Assembly (NCBI GenBank): GCA_004835665.1
Contig: RBKR01000008.1
Location: 1,240,001 to 1,304,000 of the forward strand
DNA from: Phoma sp. XZ068
Lineage: Eukaryota > Ascomycota > Dothideomycetes > Pleosporales > Didymellaceae
DNA: 64,000 nt
Direction of reading: 5' to 3'
Shown here piece after piece: positions 1 to 11,850 of this stretch; the first letter of the stretch is position 1, and every line of letters begins with the position of its first letter. The translations under genes and the position numbers were made by a program. The notes under the pieces were generated by a model. That model was not told the origin of the DNA. It saw only the letters and a program-made list of their open reading frames with translations, and did not search any database.

Positions 1-2036
1 AAAGAGGGCCAGTTCCGCCTCACTGTCGAGCCCACGACTACCTTCCCCGACATCCTTCCTCAGGTGGCGGAGAAGCTGCCTAAAAATGTCGACCTTGCGA
101 GTGTGGCTGTCAGCAACAAGCCCCAGGGAGGAGACGCCAGGAAGATTTCCTCGCTGAAGGGTGTGAGCTTTGAGCAAGTCGGATTATCGTGAGTAGCTTG
201 TCTCTTGCTAGTATCAGAGCTAACATCTCCACAGACATGGTGCACAGCTCTTCCTAACTTTCGACGAGCAGTCTACGACATCGAACGGCACATCCACAGC
301 TCCAGCAGGGGCAGCCCGCCTGAATGGCAAAGCCGTCGAACAGTCTGACATGCCCTCCGTGCCCCTCGGCGGCCCCACACAGCTGATCAAGAACCCATGG
401 GAAGTGGTCAAACAGTCACCGCTCGACGACCGGCTGGATAGGCTGGATGGCAAGATTGCTCGCAAGCGCGATGTGAGAATGTGCACACACGGACCGAAAG
501 GCATGTGCGACTACTGCATGCCTCTCGAGCCTTACTCCGCAGAGTATCTCGCCGAGAAGAAGATCAAACACCTCTCTTTCCACTCATATCTGCGCAAGGT
601 CAACTCTGCAAAGAACCGGCCAGAGCTCGGCAGCTCGTACATCCCACCGCTCAACGAACCGTATTATCGCGTACGACCAGACTGCCCGTCAGGCCATAAG
701 CCCTTCCCTGATGGCATTTGCACAAAGTGCCAGCCCAGCGCCATTTCGCTGAAGCCACAAGAGTACCGCATGGTCGATCACGTCGAGTTCGCATCAATAC
801 AAGTCGTAGATGATCTCATCAACTTCTGGCGGAACACAGGATGCCAGCGATTAGGCTTCTTGTACGGCCGGTACGAGGAGTACACTGAGGTGCCGCTGGG
901 GACGAAGGCTGTTGTCGAGACGATCTACGAGCCGCCACAGGTCAACGAGCTGGACGGTATATCACTTGGCGAATGGGATAATGAGAAGGAGATTGACGAG
1001 ATTGCTGCACAATGTGGGCTTCAGAGAGTCGGTGTCATTTTCACAGATCTTCTTGATGCAGACAAGGGCGATGGTTCTGTCATCTGCAAACGCCACGCCG
1101 ACTCGTACTTCCTCTCTTCGCTCGAGATCACATTTGCAGCACGATACCAAGCGAGATATCCACGGCCATCGAAGTGGAGCGAGACTGGTCAGTTCGGGTC
1201 CAACTTTGTGACTTGCGTTATCAGCGGGGATGCAGAGGGGCAGATTGGCATCTCCTCGTATCAGGCATCGAACTCGGCGGTGGAGATGGTGCGCGCAGAC
1301 ATCATCGAGCCGTCAGCTGAGCCCTCGGTCATGTTAGTACAAGACGAGGCCGACAACGAGACCTTGAACCGATCACGGTACATTCCCGAAGTCTTCTACC
1401 GGCGGATTAACGAGCACGGTGCGAACGTGCAGGAGAACGCAAAGCCAGACTTCCCCGTCGAGTACCTGCTTCTTACACTAACACACGGTTTCCCCACACA
1501 ACCAAATCCTCTGTTCACAGGCGGCAAATTCCCGATCGAGAATCGCGAAATCATGGGCGAGATGGCGGACGTGTCGACATTGAGCAAGTCGCTCAACGCG
1601 AAGGCGAACGGGCTTGCGCTCAATACGACGAGTGGCCTTAATGCTGTCTCGAATTTCCACCTCCTCTGCTTCGTTCACAACCTAGGGATCCTGTCGAAGG
1701 TACGTTGAGCACTCAACTAATTCTATCGCATACTGACGCATGGTACAGGACGAAGAAACACTGCTCTTCAAGGTCGCATCGAAACACGACACATCAGAAG
1801 GCTCAGCCCTCCAGCACACAGGAGGCTGGGCGACGTTATTAACGATCCTCAAAGAAAGTGGTGAGCGCCCCCCTAAACGATCTCATTACACCTCGCATTC
1901 GTCTTCTTCTGCTTCGCATTCCGCCAGTAGGGGGGCGGCTCATCGCAACATTGCGCGACAGCCCTCCAACGGCTCCGACTCCGATTCTGTACAGCTAGCT
2001 AAGAGGTTGAAGGCTAGTAACTTGAAGGGGAAATAG
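1..2036 (+). CDS. NPL4: Npl4, ubiquitin-binding cofactor of the Cdc48/p97 segregase (5' end missing)
   Basis: The first codons of the gene lie before the window; reading starts in frame at base 1. Exons are 1-188, 235-1699 and 1749-2036, with introns 189-234 (GTGAGT...ACAG) and 1700-1748 (GTACGT...ACAG). The product has the N-terminal ubiquitin-like (UBX-fold) segment, ending around the GVSFEQVGLSHGAQLFL stretch, then the Cys/His zinc-finger segment with CTHGPKGMCDYC, then the long NPL4/MPN-like domain up to about base 1699, and a Ser-rich tail with KRLKASNLKGK at the end. Npl4 pairs with Ufd1 to load ubiquitylated clients onto Cdc48 for ER-associated degradation and nuclear quality control. 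The C-terminal NZF finger of animal Npl4 is absent, as expected in fungi. RFC2 follows on the same strand after 324 bp. Family assignment is firm; the last exon is low in complexity and less certain. Confidence 0.93.
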
Positions 2037-2360
2037 AACTTTCCTGATCGTTAGGCCTTTGGTGTGCAGGTAAATCGATCGAACGTGCGCATGGTTTGTG
2101 AAGGGATGGGTGACATTGCGGGCATGCATGGATTGGCGTCATGGAGGAGGTCTTCAATCAGCAAATAGCATGCTAGACCTTGCAAACGACATATGAATAC
2201 CTGAACATGTAGAGTTGGCTTTCGTTGTGATGCTGTCATTGGCGGACCGTGCGCCTGCCTGCCTGAACGTGAACGCGCGCTTGCAAGTCGCGTCGCGCGT
2301 TGCACTTTAGCTCTGCCTTCTCGCCTGTGCAACATCTCGACCACAACACAATCGTGCAAG
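2037..2360. other. NPL4-RFC2 intergenic region
   Basis: No gene seen. It should hold the NPL4 3' UTR and the RFC2 promoter. An ATCGATCGA stretch lies near 2074 and the last 60 bases form a C/T- and A-rich leader; no clear TATA box was recognised. Confidence 0.5.
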
Positions 2361-3665
2361 ATGGCGGACTTTTTCAACCTCAAGGCACGGCAACAAGCAG
2401 CTGCTCAAGCTAGCGCAGCAAAAGCTCCATCCACAAAGCAACAGCCCGATCGTCTGCAGCCATGGGTTGAGAAATAGTACAGCATCCACCTGGTCTCGTA
2501 CTCGTGCAAGAAACGCTGACAATGCCTTCACAGCCGCCCAAAGACGCTTTCAGAGGTCACCGCACAAGATAATACCATCCAAATCCTCTCGCGCACCCTC
2601 CAATCCTCCAACCTCCCACACATGCTCTTCTACGGCCCACCAGGCACAGGCAAAACGTCCACGATCCTTGCCCTCGCAAAGCAGCTCTACGGCCCTGAGC
2701 TCTTGAAATCCCGTGTTCTCGAACTCAACGCTTCCGACGAGCGCGGCATCAGCATTGTGCGCCAGAAAGTCAAGGACTTTGCGCGCCAGCAGCTCAGCTC
2801 TGCACCCACATACAACGTCATGACCGAAGACAAAGATAGTCCAGAGGGCAGCAAGATGGTGCGGTACAGGGACAAGTACCCCTGCCCGCCGTTCAAGATT
2901 ATTGTACTGGATGAGGCGGATAGTATGACACAAGATGCGCAGTCTGCGCTGAGACGGACAATGGAGACATATAGTAAGATGACGAGGTTCTGTCTTGTAT
3001 GTAACTATGTTACGCGCATCATTGATCCACTAGCATCAAGATGCAGCAAGTTCCGCTTCAAGAGCTTGGATCAGGGAAACGCGGTGAAGCGTGTAGAGGA
3101 CATTGCAAAACTGGAGGGCGTTGCACTTGACCAGGGCGTCAGCGAGGAGTTGGTTCGAGTCTCAGATGGCGATCTGAGGAAGGCCATCACATTCTTGCAG
3201 TCTGCGGCCAGACTGGTCGGCGCTATGGAGACACCGAAAGAGCCAAGTCGGAAGGGAAAGCCCGTGATTGACGATGATCAGATGGATGTCGACTCCGATG
3301 ACACTCTTGTAGACAAGAGCACCGTTTCTCTACAGTCTATTGCGGAAATTGCAGGCGTAATTCCCGCGGATACGCTCAACACATTCTCGGACTCGCTGTT
3401 CCCCAAGAGCTCAAGTCGGAGCATACGGTACAATGAAATCGCGAAAGTGGTGGAGAATATGATTGCAGAGGGGTGGAGCGCAAGTCAGACGGTCGGACAG
3501 CTGTACGAGCAGGTCATGTTTGACGAGAGGGTGGAGGACGTTAAGAAGGTGCGCTTAGCAGGTGTCTTCAGCGAGACAGACAAGAGACTCGTAGACGGTG
3601 GGGATGAGCATCTTGCGGTTTTGGATCTGGGGGTCCGAGTTGCGGGGGTATTGTGTGGTGCCTGA
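2361..3665 (+). CDS. RFC2: Replication factor C small subunit (yeast Rfc2 / human RFC4 type)
   Basis: Exons are 2361-2476 and 2534-3665; intron 2477-2533 (GTACAG...TCACAG) splits a Tyr codon, giving PWVEKYRPK across the junction. The 415-residue product is an AAA+ clamp-loader subunit: Walker A GPPGTGKT at about residues 73-80, Walker B DEAD at 165-168, the SRC arginine-finger motif at about 207-209, and the RFC box VLELNASDERG. It opens and loads PCNA at primer-template junctions in the heteropentameric RFC and also serves in Rad17/Ctf18/Elg1 loaders. The sequence matches yeast Rfc2/human RFC4 better than the other small subunits. It is longer than yeast Rfc2 because of an insert after the RFC box (about residues 130-150) and an acidic insert (DDDQMDVDSDD, about residue 295). 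The start is the first ATG after a pyrimidine-rich leader. Confidence 0.95.
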
Positions 3666-4475
3666 TTGAATTATGAAGGTCACGACTTCGAGGGATGTGC
3701 AAAGATATATTATACCATAGGTTCCGACTGAGGCGGATAATTTACATCTGCAGAAGTGTCTCGACGTCAACAAGCTCCAACCTCTGCCTCTCCTCATTTT
3801 TCTTTCTGTTGCTGTACTGAACTCTGCTGCCTACGATCTTCTTCAATGTCTTACTCGAGACAGGGAAGCTCCCAGAGCTCATGTCCAATTTCGGAACCTG
3901 TCACCTGCCGACGCCAATACATTTGTCTTGTCCCGCCATTAGCGGTGCCTGCCTTTCCGGAGCAATGTTGCGAGAGTCTATCTGCTCTCAGCCAATGACC
4001 TCGACAACCGCACATGCAATCCCTCGGCCCAAGACGAATGGAGCCACGAGCATAACATCATCCTGGAAACCGTTGATACTCTACCAGGACGGGGTTGATG
4101 CCCGTGGGGTACGGTCGACTGAACGACCTTGCGTCAAGCGGTCCACACCTCGCTTCAATGTTGCAGGGCTTCCCCACGGAAGAACTAGCCACATGCGGAA
4201 GATACCTAGGCAAACTGTCTGGCCTGACGTGCACATGCAGGTACGAGACCAACATGCCATGTGAATGGAGGCATGGCACGAAGGTCTTGGAGCTGGGCAT
4301 AATATGTGGGGACCATACATAAGACCTTCGCAGTCCTGTAGCGAGGCTGTTCTGGTCTGAAGCAACGGATCCGCCTGCCACCCCGCCAAAGCTACGAGCT
4401 GTCATAACACACTAAATCACCGCTGTAAACATCATCGATTTGTGAAACGGACAGATCGATCACGAATCACTCACA
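3666..4475. other. Intergenic region after RFC2
   Basis: 810 bp with only short overlapping reading frames in several frames and no recognisable protein. It probably contains the RFC2 3' UTR and the promoter of the next gene; two ATCGAT sites lie at about 4434-4460, just before the next start. Confidence 0.4.
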
Positions 4476-5129
4476 ATGGCCGCCCCAACTTCAGTCACCA
4501 TCAAGAACCTCCAGGGAAAATGGGTCATGGTGAATATAGCTCAGCTTCTCATACCCAAGCCCCACTAACACCCCTCTCAGAACAAGACCCTCTCTGACCC
4601 CTTTGACCCGGTACTCGCTCTGCAAGGCATCGGGTGGCTTACCCGAAAAGCCGTAACTGCCGCAACTGTAACCCAGCACATCAAGCACCACACGGCCGAG
4701 GACGGCACCACGCCTCAAATCGACATCGACCAGACCGTGTCTGGTGGCCTCAAAGGCACGTCTGAGAAGCGCACATTTGATTACGAATGGCGCGGACACT
4801 CAGACTGGCTATTCGGCACAGTCAAGGGCCGTAACCGCTACACCACGCTAGCAAATGTGCTTGAGGAAGCAAAGGGCAAAGGTGGTGTCACGGAGGAGGA
4901 CGCGAAGTTTCTTGCCGAAGGATGGCTGAAGGAGACGGAAGAGGGCGATGTAATTGAGACGTATGTGGATAACGAGGGAAACAAGTGGTCTGGGTGGCAG
5001 CTCTGGGGGTTCGCGGAAATTGGCGGGCAGAGGATGTACGTCCGACGAGTCGTGGTGAGGAAGACGGATAAGAATGAGGTGCAGAGGGTGAGGCTTGTGT
5101 ACGACTATGCTGGAGAGTTGGCGGCGTAG
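4476..5129 (+). CDS. Conserved fungal calycin/FABP-like small protein
   Basis: Exons 4476-4529 and 4581-5129, intron 4530-4580 (GTGAAT...CTCAG), phase 0; the product is 200 residues. I recognise it as a small protein widespread in filamentous fungi but know no established function. It opens with NLQGKWVMNKTLSDPFDPVLALQGIGWLTRK, a layout like the start of intracellular lipid-binding proteins (G-x-W, then a helix pair with GxGWxxRK), followed by alternating beta-type strands rich in Trp, Thr and Val and ending in VRLVYDYAGELAA. There is no signal peptide or membrane segment, so it is probably cytosolic. The calycin/fatty-acid-binding fold is inferred from pattern only. The first ATG is in good context (CACAATGGCC). 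Confidence 0.8.
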
Positions 5130-6105
5130 GCGTGAGTATATCCTCTTCCCTACGTTCTATTACATCACATTCAGAATCGTTATTCTCCATGCGCATCAGT
5201 ACTTGCGAGATTTTCTTCTCTTCATTGCGAGTTTTTTTTGGTCGGGATGAGGTTGCGCGGCAGTTCCTGAAACCGTGCTGTTTGAAACATGCGACATGGT
5301 TAATCCCACCGAGCATGCGAATGTGAAGCTAAGCGCGAAACGCGAACGACTCACCACCTTCATCGCTAGGGGCAACTTCGAACATCAACCTCACAATTAT
5401 GGCTTCACGTTCTTGGCCCTGACACCTAGCTCAAGTGACAGTTGTGAAGGTTTAGACTCTCCACCTCTCTATTCTTATCCAAGCCCATATGTATCGTTTT
5501 GCACGCTGAGCGCTGCCATTTTCTTCCATTTTCTCTCCTCGTTGGATCTCTTTAAGCGCAGTGCGCTGGTTTTCCTCTTCTCTTTGGTCCTCTGACTGCA
5601 TTGTCGCTGAGCGTCTTGCGCCTGTCAGTGTGTCGTAGTACGTGGTTCATCAAACACCCCACAAACAACTGGTCGAAACACTACACTTGTACCATCTTTC
5701 GTCCCGTTGCGCACTTTGCACAGACACTCTGCGACAGGTATCAGCAGACTTATAGCCTGGGCAGGACGCAGGTACCCGGCTTGGACATCCAACCAGTTCT
5801 TGTCACCGTCTTACTGTTGCATTCACAAGCTGAAAGTGCGTTGCTTGGCTTGTTCGGGGAGTTGAATCCTCAGGCTCCTTTACATACACTCCTCAGCTCT
5901 CAGCTCTTTCGGAGGAAGTGGATCCTGAAGTCGTCTTCACCTTCACCGTCTCCACTTTGCGGGCACCTGCCTACGAACGACCCACCCACCTTGTTTGCAA
6001 ACAACAGCAACAACAAACACACTCCACATACTTCCGATACGAGCACTCAATATCCAACGCGCTATCACGGCATCAGGCTTATCACGACATTCTTACATCG
6101 AAAAC
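5130..6105. other. Upstream region and long leader of the GPI-type gene
   Basis: 976 bp. A reading frame of about 270 codons crosses 5601-6413, but it is low-complexity (His/Arg/Pro/Ser) and overlaps the better gene at 6106 in another frame, so I do not call it. The last 120 bases are CAACAGCAACAACAAACAC-like, typical of a fungal 5' leader. Nothing else recognised. Confidence 0.4.
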
Positions 6106-6726
6106 ATGAAGTCGTCCACCATTCTTTGCGCCGGCGCTCTCGCCGCCACAACCATGGCCACCGCACAACCCAATCTCCACGCCGTCGTGGACGTTGTGGC
6201 GCGTGCCATGGACCCAGAGACCATGGACCCAACCAAGCTCTCGGTCCTCTCGGTCCTCAAGACAGCAATGCCCACCACCACCGGCACAGACATCGTCCTA
6301 CCTACTGGCGACGCCTTGCCGCAGTGGTACAAAGCTCTCCCAGCGGACGTCATGGTTCTGCTGGCACAAATGTATCCCGCGGCCCCCACAGCAGCTGCCG
6401 TTGCGGTGAGTGAAACAGCGAGTGCAAGCACGGACGCATCATCATCCTCGACCCAGAGTACGCTTGCTGCTTCCCAGACGACTACGCTCACTAGGACTCT
6501 GGAACTCGTTCCTACTGCGTCTGCCTCGTCGAATGCCACGCTCTCGGCAAGCTCGTCGGGCAATAGCTCTGCGGACCCTAGCTCTGCGAGTGTCGCGCCC
6601 TCCGCCGCAACGCCTAGTCCATCAAGATCCGCCTCCTCTGCTGGTGCTAAGAACACTGTTGGAACGGGCATGTGGTCTGCAGTGACGGGCTTGGGTGTTG
6701 CGGTCTGTTTCTTCATCTTCGCATAG
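6106..6726 (+). CDS. Secreted Ser/Thr-rich protein, probable GPI anchor
   Basis: Single exon, 206 residues. N-terminal signal peptide of about 20 residues (MKSSTILCAGALAATTMATA) followed by QPNLH. A short conserved-looking region (residues 20-100) with DVVARAMDPETMDPTKLSVL and ALPQWYKALPADV precedes a long Ser/Thr/Ala-rich stretch suited to O-mannosylation, with one NAT and one NSS sequon. The C-terminus is a hydrophobic tail (GMWSAVTGLGVAVCFFIFA) without a charged end, as in GPI attachment signals, with small residues SSAGA before it as possible omega sites. The likely destination is plasma membrane or cell wall. No catalytic domain recognised; function unknown. A 207-codon frame on the opposite strand is a composition shadow. 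Confidence 0.75.
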   Translation: MKSSTILCAGALAATTMATAQPNLHAVVDVVARAMDPETMDPTKLSVLSVLKTAMPTTTGTDIVLPTGDALPQWYKALPADVMVLLAQMYPAAPTAAAVAVSETASASTDASSSSTQSTLAASQTTTLTRTLELVPTASASSNATLSASSSGNSSADPSSASVAPSAATPSPSRSASSAGAKNTVGTGMWSAVTGLGVAVCFFIFA

Positions 6727-7303
6727 CGCGCTGTGGGGTCTGGTGTGAAGGATGCGCAAAGACATAATCTGTTGAGCGGAGTGGAGAGGGTGAATTACTT
6801 ATCGGCGGGCTGCGCTGTGCGTGGTGAGCCGTTCTATCCTCGATGAACTTTGAGTGATATGCATTATCATATACTTGCATGGGACGGAGAAGGCGTGCGG
6901 GCCCGCGATGGCATTGCACTGGGATGTAATGAGTCTACGCATGGATGGGTGGGAGGATGGTGTTTGCAGTTTTTTTCTTTTGAGATATCCCAATGTTTAC
7001 CTTTCTTTACTACCAACCTTATCACTCTTATGTCTTTGAATCGATCCTTGACATGGTCTGGTTTTCCACTTATGCGACCGTAATGCAAGAGTCCTGTGCA
7101 AACGTCGTAACACTTCGAAAAGGCAACGCTCCAGTCGAGTGTAACGTACAGAGATTACAGCACGAGATCACACTGTGCAACATCCATCAACCCCAGTGAA
7201 GAACACCCCATCTCCAACAATTCCATCCACGCTCAAAAGACAACACCGCGAAACTTCAATACTGACCACCAACCTTGATAAGGATATCCTCATCACCGCA
7301 CCA
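6727..7303. other. Intergenic region
   Basis: 577 bp with no credible gene. It holds the 3' flank of the GPI-type gene and a C/A-rich run (about 7180-7300) that looks like the leader of the small ORF that follows. Confidence 0.4.
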
Positions 7304-7696
7304 ATGTCATCCACACCCCTCGTCCTGACCCTCACCGTCCTGACTGCAACAATTCTTGTCCTCCTCATCGTATGGGTGGTCATCCGCTACACCAAAGACC
7401 GGCGTGCTCGGCACACGCAATCTCGTCTACAATTGGATCATGAAGCGGCATTTGCGGCTGGGAACGGGGAGGGCAATGTGCGTCTTCACTGTATGTACCA
7501 GTCCTCTGGGGTACTGGGTGGTGTAGCTCACGATGGGGGTGTTGGATTGCAGAGTGTAAAGGGGAGAGAGGGGGATGGTGATGGTGATGAGAAGAAGGTG
7601 GAGGTGTGGTTGAGGAAAGGGGCTAGTAAGGATGGTCTGAGAAGCGATTATGAGGGAGGAGGAGCTGCACTTGGTACGAGTATAGTGAGGATTTAG
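7304..7696 (+). CDS. Possible small single-pass membrane protein
   Basis: An uninterrupted frame from an ATG after a C/A-rich leader (CACCAATGTC) gives 130 residues; an in-frame ATG at 7175 would add 43 residues that look like leader. Residues 5-28 are a strong membrane helix (LVLTLTVLTATILVLLIVWVVI) followed by a basic stretch YTKDRRARH, so N-out/C-in is expected. The tail is Gly/Asp/Lys-rich. Against it: no family is recognised, and an intron-like GTATGT...TTGCAG at 7491-7552 would, if spliced, create an immediate stop after residue 62. The call is weak and could be an artefact. Confidence 0.35.
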   Translation: MSSTPLVLTLTVLTATILVLLIVWVVIRYTKDRRARHTQSRLQLDHEAAFAAGNGEGNVRLHCMYQSSGVLGGVAHDGGVGLQSVKGREGDGDGDEKKVEVWLRKGASKDGLRSDYEGGGAALGTSIVRI

Positions 7697-8367
7697 GGGA
7701 GGGAGGGGATATTAGCGCATAAGATATGGCTATGGGTAGGCCGAGGGGTGTTGGGCTGGCGGGAGTGGGACGAAGGTAGAGGATGGAGAACTGAGTTGGG
7801 CTAGATATGATAAATTGCTTCCAATTGAAATATCAGAGCCCAATAGATACTTTGCTCTAGACATGTATGCTGCCAGGAGGTTTGCGAGAGTAGAGATAGT
7901 AGGTAGTCATTCGGATGTCGGCGTACATTGACAGCAACTTTGTACAACAATTGAGGCGACTAGTGAAAGACATCAGCGGAGTGATGCGTTGTGTCAGCCC
8001 GAGGTTTTGCATGCTGCCATGGTTCCCTCAAAACACATGGCCGGTGAACAAAGTGTGGTTGTGATAGGAACGTGGCAGGCGCGGTGGAGCCGGTAAGCTA
8101 GGCACTTAGCGCGGGTCGGTGCGGCGGTGTCCAAATTTCCATGACTACTGTAAACAACTGCTTGTTGTTCTCGCGCCTTTGAGCCCTCTCCCTCTCCCTA
8201 CCAGCTCAGAGTCCTGCTATCGTCACACAAACACGACATCACAAGTCGCGTCCCGTCCGCGCCTCTTCGCCAATCGAGTCTTTGCCGTCTGCCCCGCCAC
8301 ATACCCCCTCTCACAACACACTGCACGAGCACACGAGCCTCGCCCTCGCAGCACACCCGCCTTCAAG
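7697..8367. other. Intergenic region upstream of CKS1
   Basis: 671 bp. A G/A-rich stretch at 7690-7790, then ordinary sequence, then a C/T- and C/A-rich leader at about 8170-8360 before the CKS1 start. No gene recognised. Confidence 0.4.
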
Positions 8368-8796
8368 ATGACCGCTGATATGGATATCGATTTCACGCGC
8401 CGCAACAAGAAGCCCCGCCCACTGTCTGAGCATGAGAAGGAGAAGCTGGACGAGTTTGTTGACGCGATCCACTACTCGGCAAGGTTCGTTGTTTACTCAG
8501 GACTCTGCGGGCGCGCCCGCTAACAAGAGAAACAGATACTCGGACGACCAATACGAGTACCGCCATGTGCAACTGCCCAAGCAGATGTTGAAGATTATTC
8601 CCAAAGACTACTTTGACGGCGCTAGAGGCACACTGAAGCTTCTATGGGAGGAGGAATGGCGGGCGCTGGGTATCACTCAGGTAAGGGAAATAAACCATCA
8701 ACAAATAAACGCATTGTGCTAATTCGTGCGCAGAGCTTAGGGTGGGAACACTACGAGGTACACGAGCCTGAGCCTCATATCCTCCTCTTCAAGTAG
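8368..8796 (+). CDS. CKS1: Cks1/Suc1 cyclin-dependent kinase regulatory subunit
   Basis: Three exons: 8368-8483, 8536-8680, 8734-8796; introns 8484-8535 (GTTCGT...AACAG) and 8681-8733 (GTAAGG...GCGCAG). The 107-residue product has the CKS signature: YSDDQYEYRHVQLPK after IHYSAR, then LLWEEEWRALGITQSLGWEHYEVHEPEPHILLFK. These carry the phosphate-binding pocket (Arg of YSDD/RH and the W/R of EEEWRALGI) and the HxPEPH hinge with the strand-swap region. Cks proteins bind CDK1 and phospho-Thr in substrates, promoting multisite phosphorylation and SCF-mediated turnover of CDK inhibitors. The length fits Suc1/Cks1. Both splice sites fall at positions that keep the motif intact, so the model is firm. 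Confidence 0.96.
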
Positions 8797-11700
8797 GTTT
8801 CCTTTTTGCAGGCAACAGCATTGGCATTGACCGAATATCTTCAGGCGACCGATCAACTACCAGCCTCCTATGCACTAAGACAATGTGCACTCCATTCATA
8901 CATTGGGAGAGCTCCCCTTACCGATCCGATGATCGCGACCGCTGCGTCCACCGACCTACGACGGGCCTGGCACCATGCAGCAATATATTCCAGCTTCTTT
9001 GTCTATTTTGAGCGCGACATGTTAGATATAACGACGACATGATAATGGCGGAACGAACGACGTGCTGGAGTCAGAGCTAAACAGGTCATTTGGACACCCA
9101 CGGCAACGGTACCACCATGGGCTAGAGGAAAGGCCCGCCTTGTACATACCGCCGTTGCACAAGCTCGGTGAGGCATCTGGCTGCGAAAGAGTATATCTCA
9201 GGCTTATTGCCACTGCTCAGCAAAGAGCACCTTTGTTAGCTACCGCCAATTCTTAGGGAAAATCAAAGCATCACTCCATCAATGCGCTCCAGAAAACGTC
9301 GTACAGCGGCCTAGAGACCTTCGAGACTTCAAACGCATTCAGACGCATCCTGAGGTGCTCCTCAAGCCCGTCGCCTTTCGCTTTGGCGAGAGACGTACCG
9401 TCCAGGAGTCGTCATACGATCACGTGCCACGTTGGAAAGCCTGGGGAACTTTGTCAAGACCTTGGACCCTTGCCAGCCCGGAATGCACATCCATCTGATC
9501 TCGGACCCTAAATGCGGTTTGCCCGTCTCTTCTGTCGATCTATGTAATTGGTTCATCTGCTTCAGTCATTCCATCCATCACACCACTGCCCGCACACATG
9601 GGGCTTCGTGAGGATTCCTTATCTCATACTATACTTGGCATGTTATAAGGCAAGAGAGTAATTGGAAAGGATGAGCCTTAATAAACGCATTAATGCAGGA
9701 TGATATACTATATTCTGTAATCTTACGAGGAAAGCAAAAGTACTCGGGTTGAATGTCATAGTTGTGATATCTTCGACGCAATACTTGACAACATGATCTC
9801 CCGGTGCAATGGTTTGAAAGTTCGTGAAAACATCATGATAAAGCAGTACTGTACTTTACTTCTCAGTGCCCACATCGAGACATGTTCACCGTCGTCCCAA
9901 CCAATGCAATGGTACGTACCCCGGACTAAATCGGCCCGGCGTCGACCCAGTCTTGGGGCTGAAATGTCATCCAGTCGCCATCGTGCCAGAAGCTCAACGC
10001 CTCCTCTGTAAATCACATGCAGATCTCGTTGAAACTCTCTCGTAACAACATCTACAACTCTGGGTCTACAACGGTCCAGCGGGCAGATCTCGGGCCGGTC
10101 ACAGCATGCGGAGCGACGAGCGAAGCCTTGAAATGGATTACCAGCCGCGTGTACCTTTGCCTCGCACGAGTACCGAGCCAAGATTGCACAGATTACACAT
10201 ACCGCTAGGAAGATGCACCAGGAGAGGCAGGCTGGGGATTTGATATTTCGCTCATGCGTGCCATTGCTGCATGCAGCCTCGGCTGCTCAGAGCAAGTTTG
10301 ACGTTGCTGACCTGACCTGTGGAGGACTAGCTCGAAGGTTACGTACAGGAATCAATTTTGCCAGAATTTGAGGTCTTGGTACGTTTGGCGTTGCCCAATC
10401 TGCCGCGGACCACTTGCATCTGCACCGAGTCGCGTTACACAGTGGCGAGCGGGCTGTACGATTAATGTGAGCCTTTGGAAAGCACGCGATGAGGATTGGC
10501 GGAGAATCTCGACTCTCAACGGCCGGTCTCGGAGCGGTGGAAGCCTTGCCTGAAGCGTGGGCGGTGAGGGCTGACGAGGCTGGGGCGGAGCGGAGATCGT
10601 CAGTTGCAGGGTCCGGGGACACGTGCGTTGGGCTTGATCGCAAACCGCAAGGCTGCATAGTCGAGAACCGGAGGGATGGGCCCGTTCACGGTCATCTTAC
10701 GAGCATTTACATTAGAAGTCTTGAAAAGCTTGAAACAATACGAACTCTCAACCATGTCGTGCATCACCATTACCTACAGATATGCACTTGATCCAGCAGA
10801 AACACCGACGTTAGGAGTCAAGCGGCAAGGTGCGGTCTGGCGAGTTCCTTCCCAAATGGTCCGCGCAGATTGATAGGTGGTAGATTACGGTGCGTCAAAG
10901 GTACTTGGGAAGGGCAACGCTGTCGTTCGAGCCGCGGGTGAAGTGCAGATGCCAATACCGAGTACCTAACAGCAATTCACTGCTTGGCTGGTGTTACTGG
11001 GAACTACGTCGCGAGGTTAGATGCTGCAGACGATCCAGAGATAGCCTCCAAAAGTTGGCATAATAATTTTACGCGCATCAAAGCATCAGCGGGACAAAGA
11101 CGCTCCCATTGGCTCCGTACTCTCTTATCTGCCTGGTGCTCGGAAGGGCTGCCGCCCAGCAGATGGTTACTCGTCTGGCACCTAGCCTCATTCGGTTTGC
11201 GATCACGTAACGGGCAGAAGCACAAGCCATCCAGGCACATGTTCGCAGATGCGTGAAGCGTAAACCTCAAAAGACATCGACAACGCTCTTGACACTGACG
11301 TTTCTGCGACCTCCACCGAATTATGTGTCTGTTCTCCCCCCGCACAGGGTCCTAGATCTCCAGCACGCAACACAGTCCCCAGGCTTTGCCCGTCATCGCC
11401 GCACGTGTCCGGGCGTTTCCAAAAGTTTATCGCAAACATTCAATGACGGCACGCACCACCAAACATCTCATACTTCTCGCAGCCGTTACCGGCAACCTAG
11501 GCCCTTGAGGCTCTCGCTGGCAAATCTCTCCACAAAAACCAGGATTACTCAATTCTCTTTGCTTTTCCGCCTACTGGCATGATATAGCCTGTGGGCCAGT
11601 AACAATACTCCCACGCGATAAGGCCCAGGAACTACCCGATCTGGACCCTATCTATACCAGTATTGTGTGACTGGTGCATTGTGACTTTCCTGGCATCCCT

Positions 11701-11850
11701 CCCTGCACCTATTCTCCGGCGCCCAGCCAACTGGCCGTTGTCTATCAGCAGCATAGACCTTGCCCATTTGCTGTACCTTGGCCTACGCCGACCCCTCCTA
11801 GGATACCCGCCCTTATCTCCAGTGCACTACTTGTGCCATCCGATAGCGAT
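8797..11850. other. 3.05 kb gene-poor region before the TamA-like gene
   Basis: Only short frames in all six readings (the longest about 141 codons at 9756-10181 on the minus strand), none with a recognisable domain, codon bias or splice pattern. It is not obviously AT-rich or RIP-mutated and shows no terminal repeats. The last ~600 bases (11250-11850) are C/T-rich and probably the promoter and leader of the transcription factor. An in-frame ATG at 11674 could extend that protein by 59 residues. A non-coding RNA or an unrecognised lineage-specific gene cannot be excluded. Confidence 0.4.
11616..11621 (+). promoter_or_regulatory. Possible GATA-factor site upstream of the TamA-like gene
   Basis: CGATAA, followed by G, fits the HGATAR consensus of AreA-type GATA factors and lies about 230 bp before the start of the nitrogen-control-type regulator. 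Single short sites occur often by chance, so this is suggestive only. Confidence 0.2.

Noticed and set aside
5601..6413. 270-codon plus-strand frame
   Set aside because: Low-complexity His/Arg/Pro composition, lies in a leader-like region and overlaps the better-supported gene at 6106 in another frame.
6093..6716. 207-codon frame on the minus strand opposite the GPI-type protein gene
   Set aside because: It mirrors the Ser/Thr/Ala-rich codons of the plus-strand gene, which has a signal peptide and GPI tail; the antisense frame has no recognisable features.
7491..7552. Intron-like GTATGT...TTGCAG in the small membrane ORF
   Set aside because: Splicing would place a stop at the junction. I keep the unspliced reading at low confidence.
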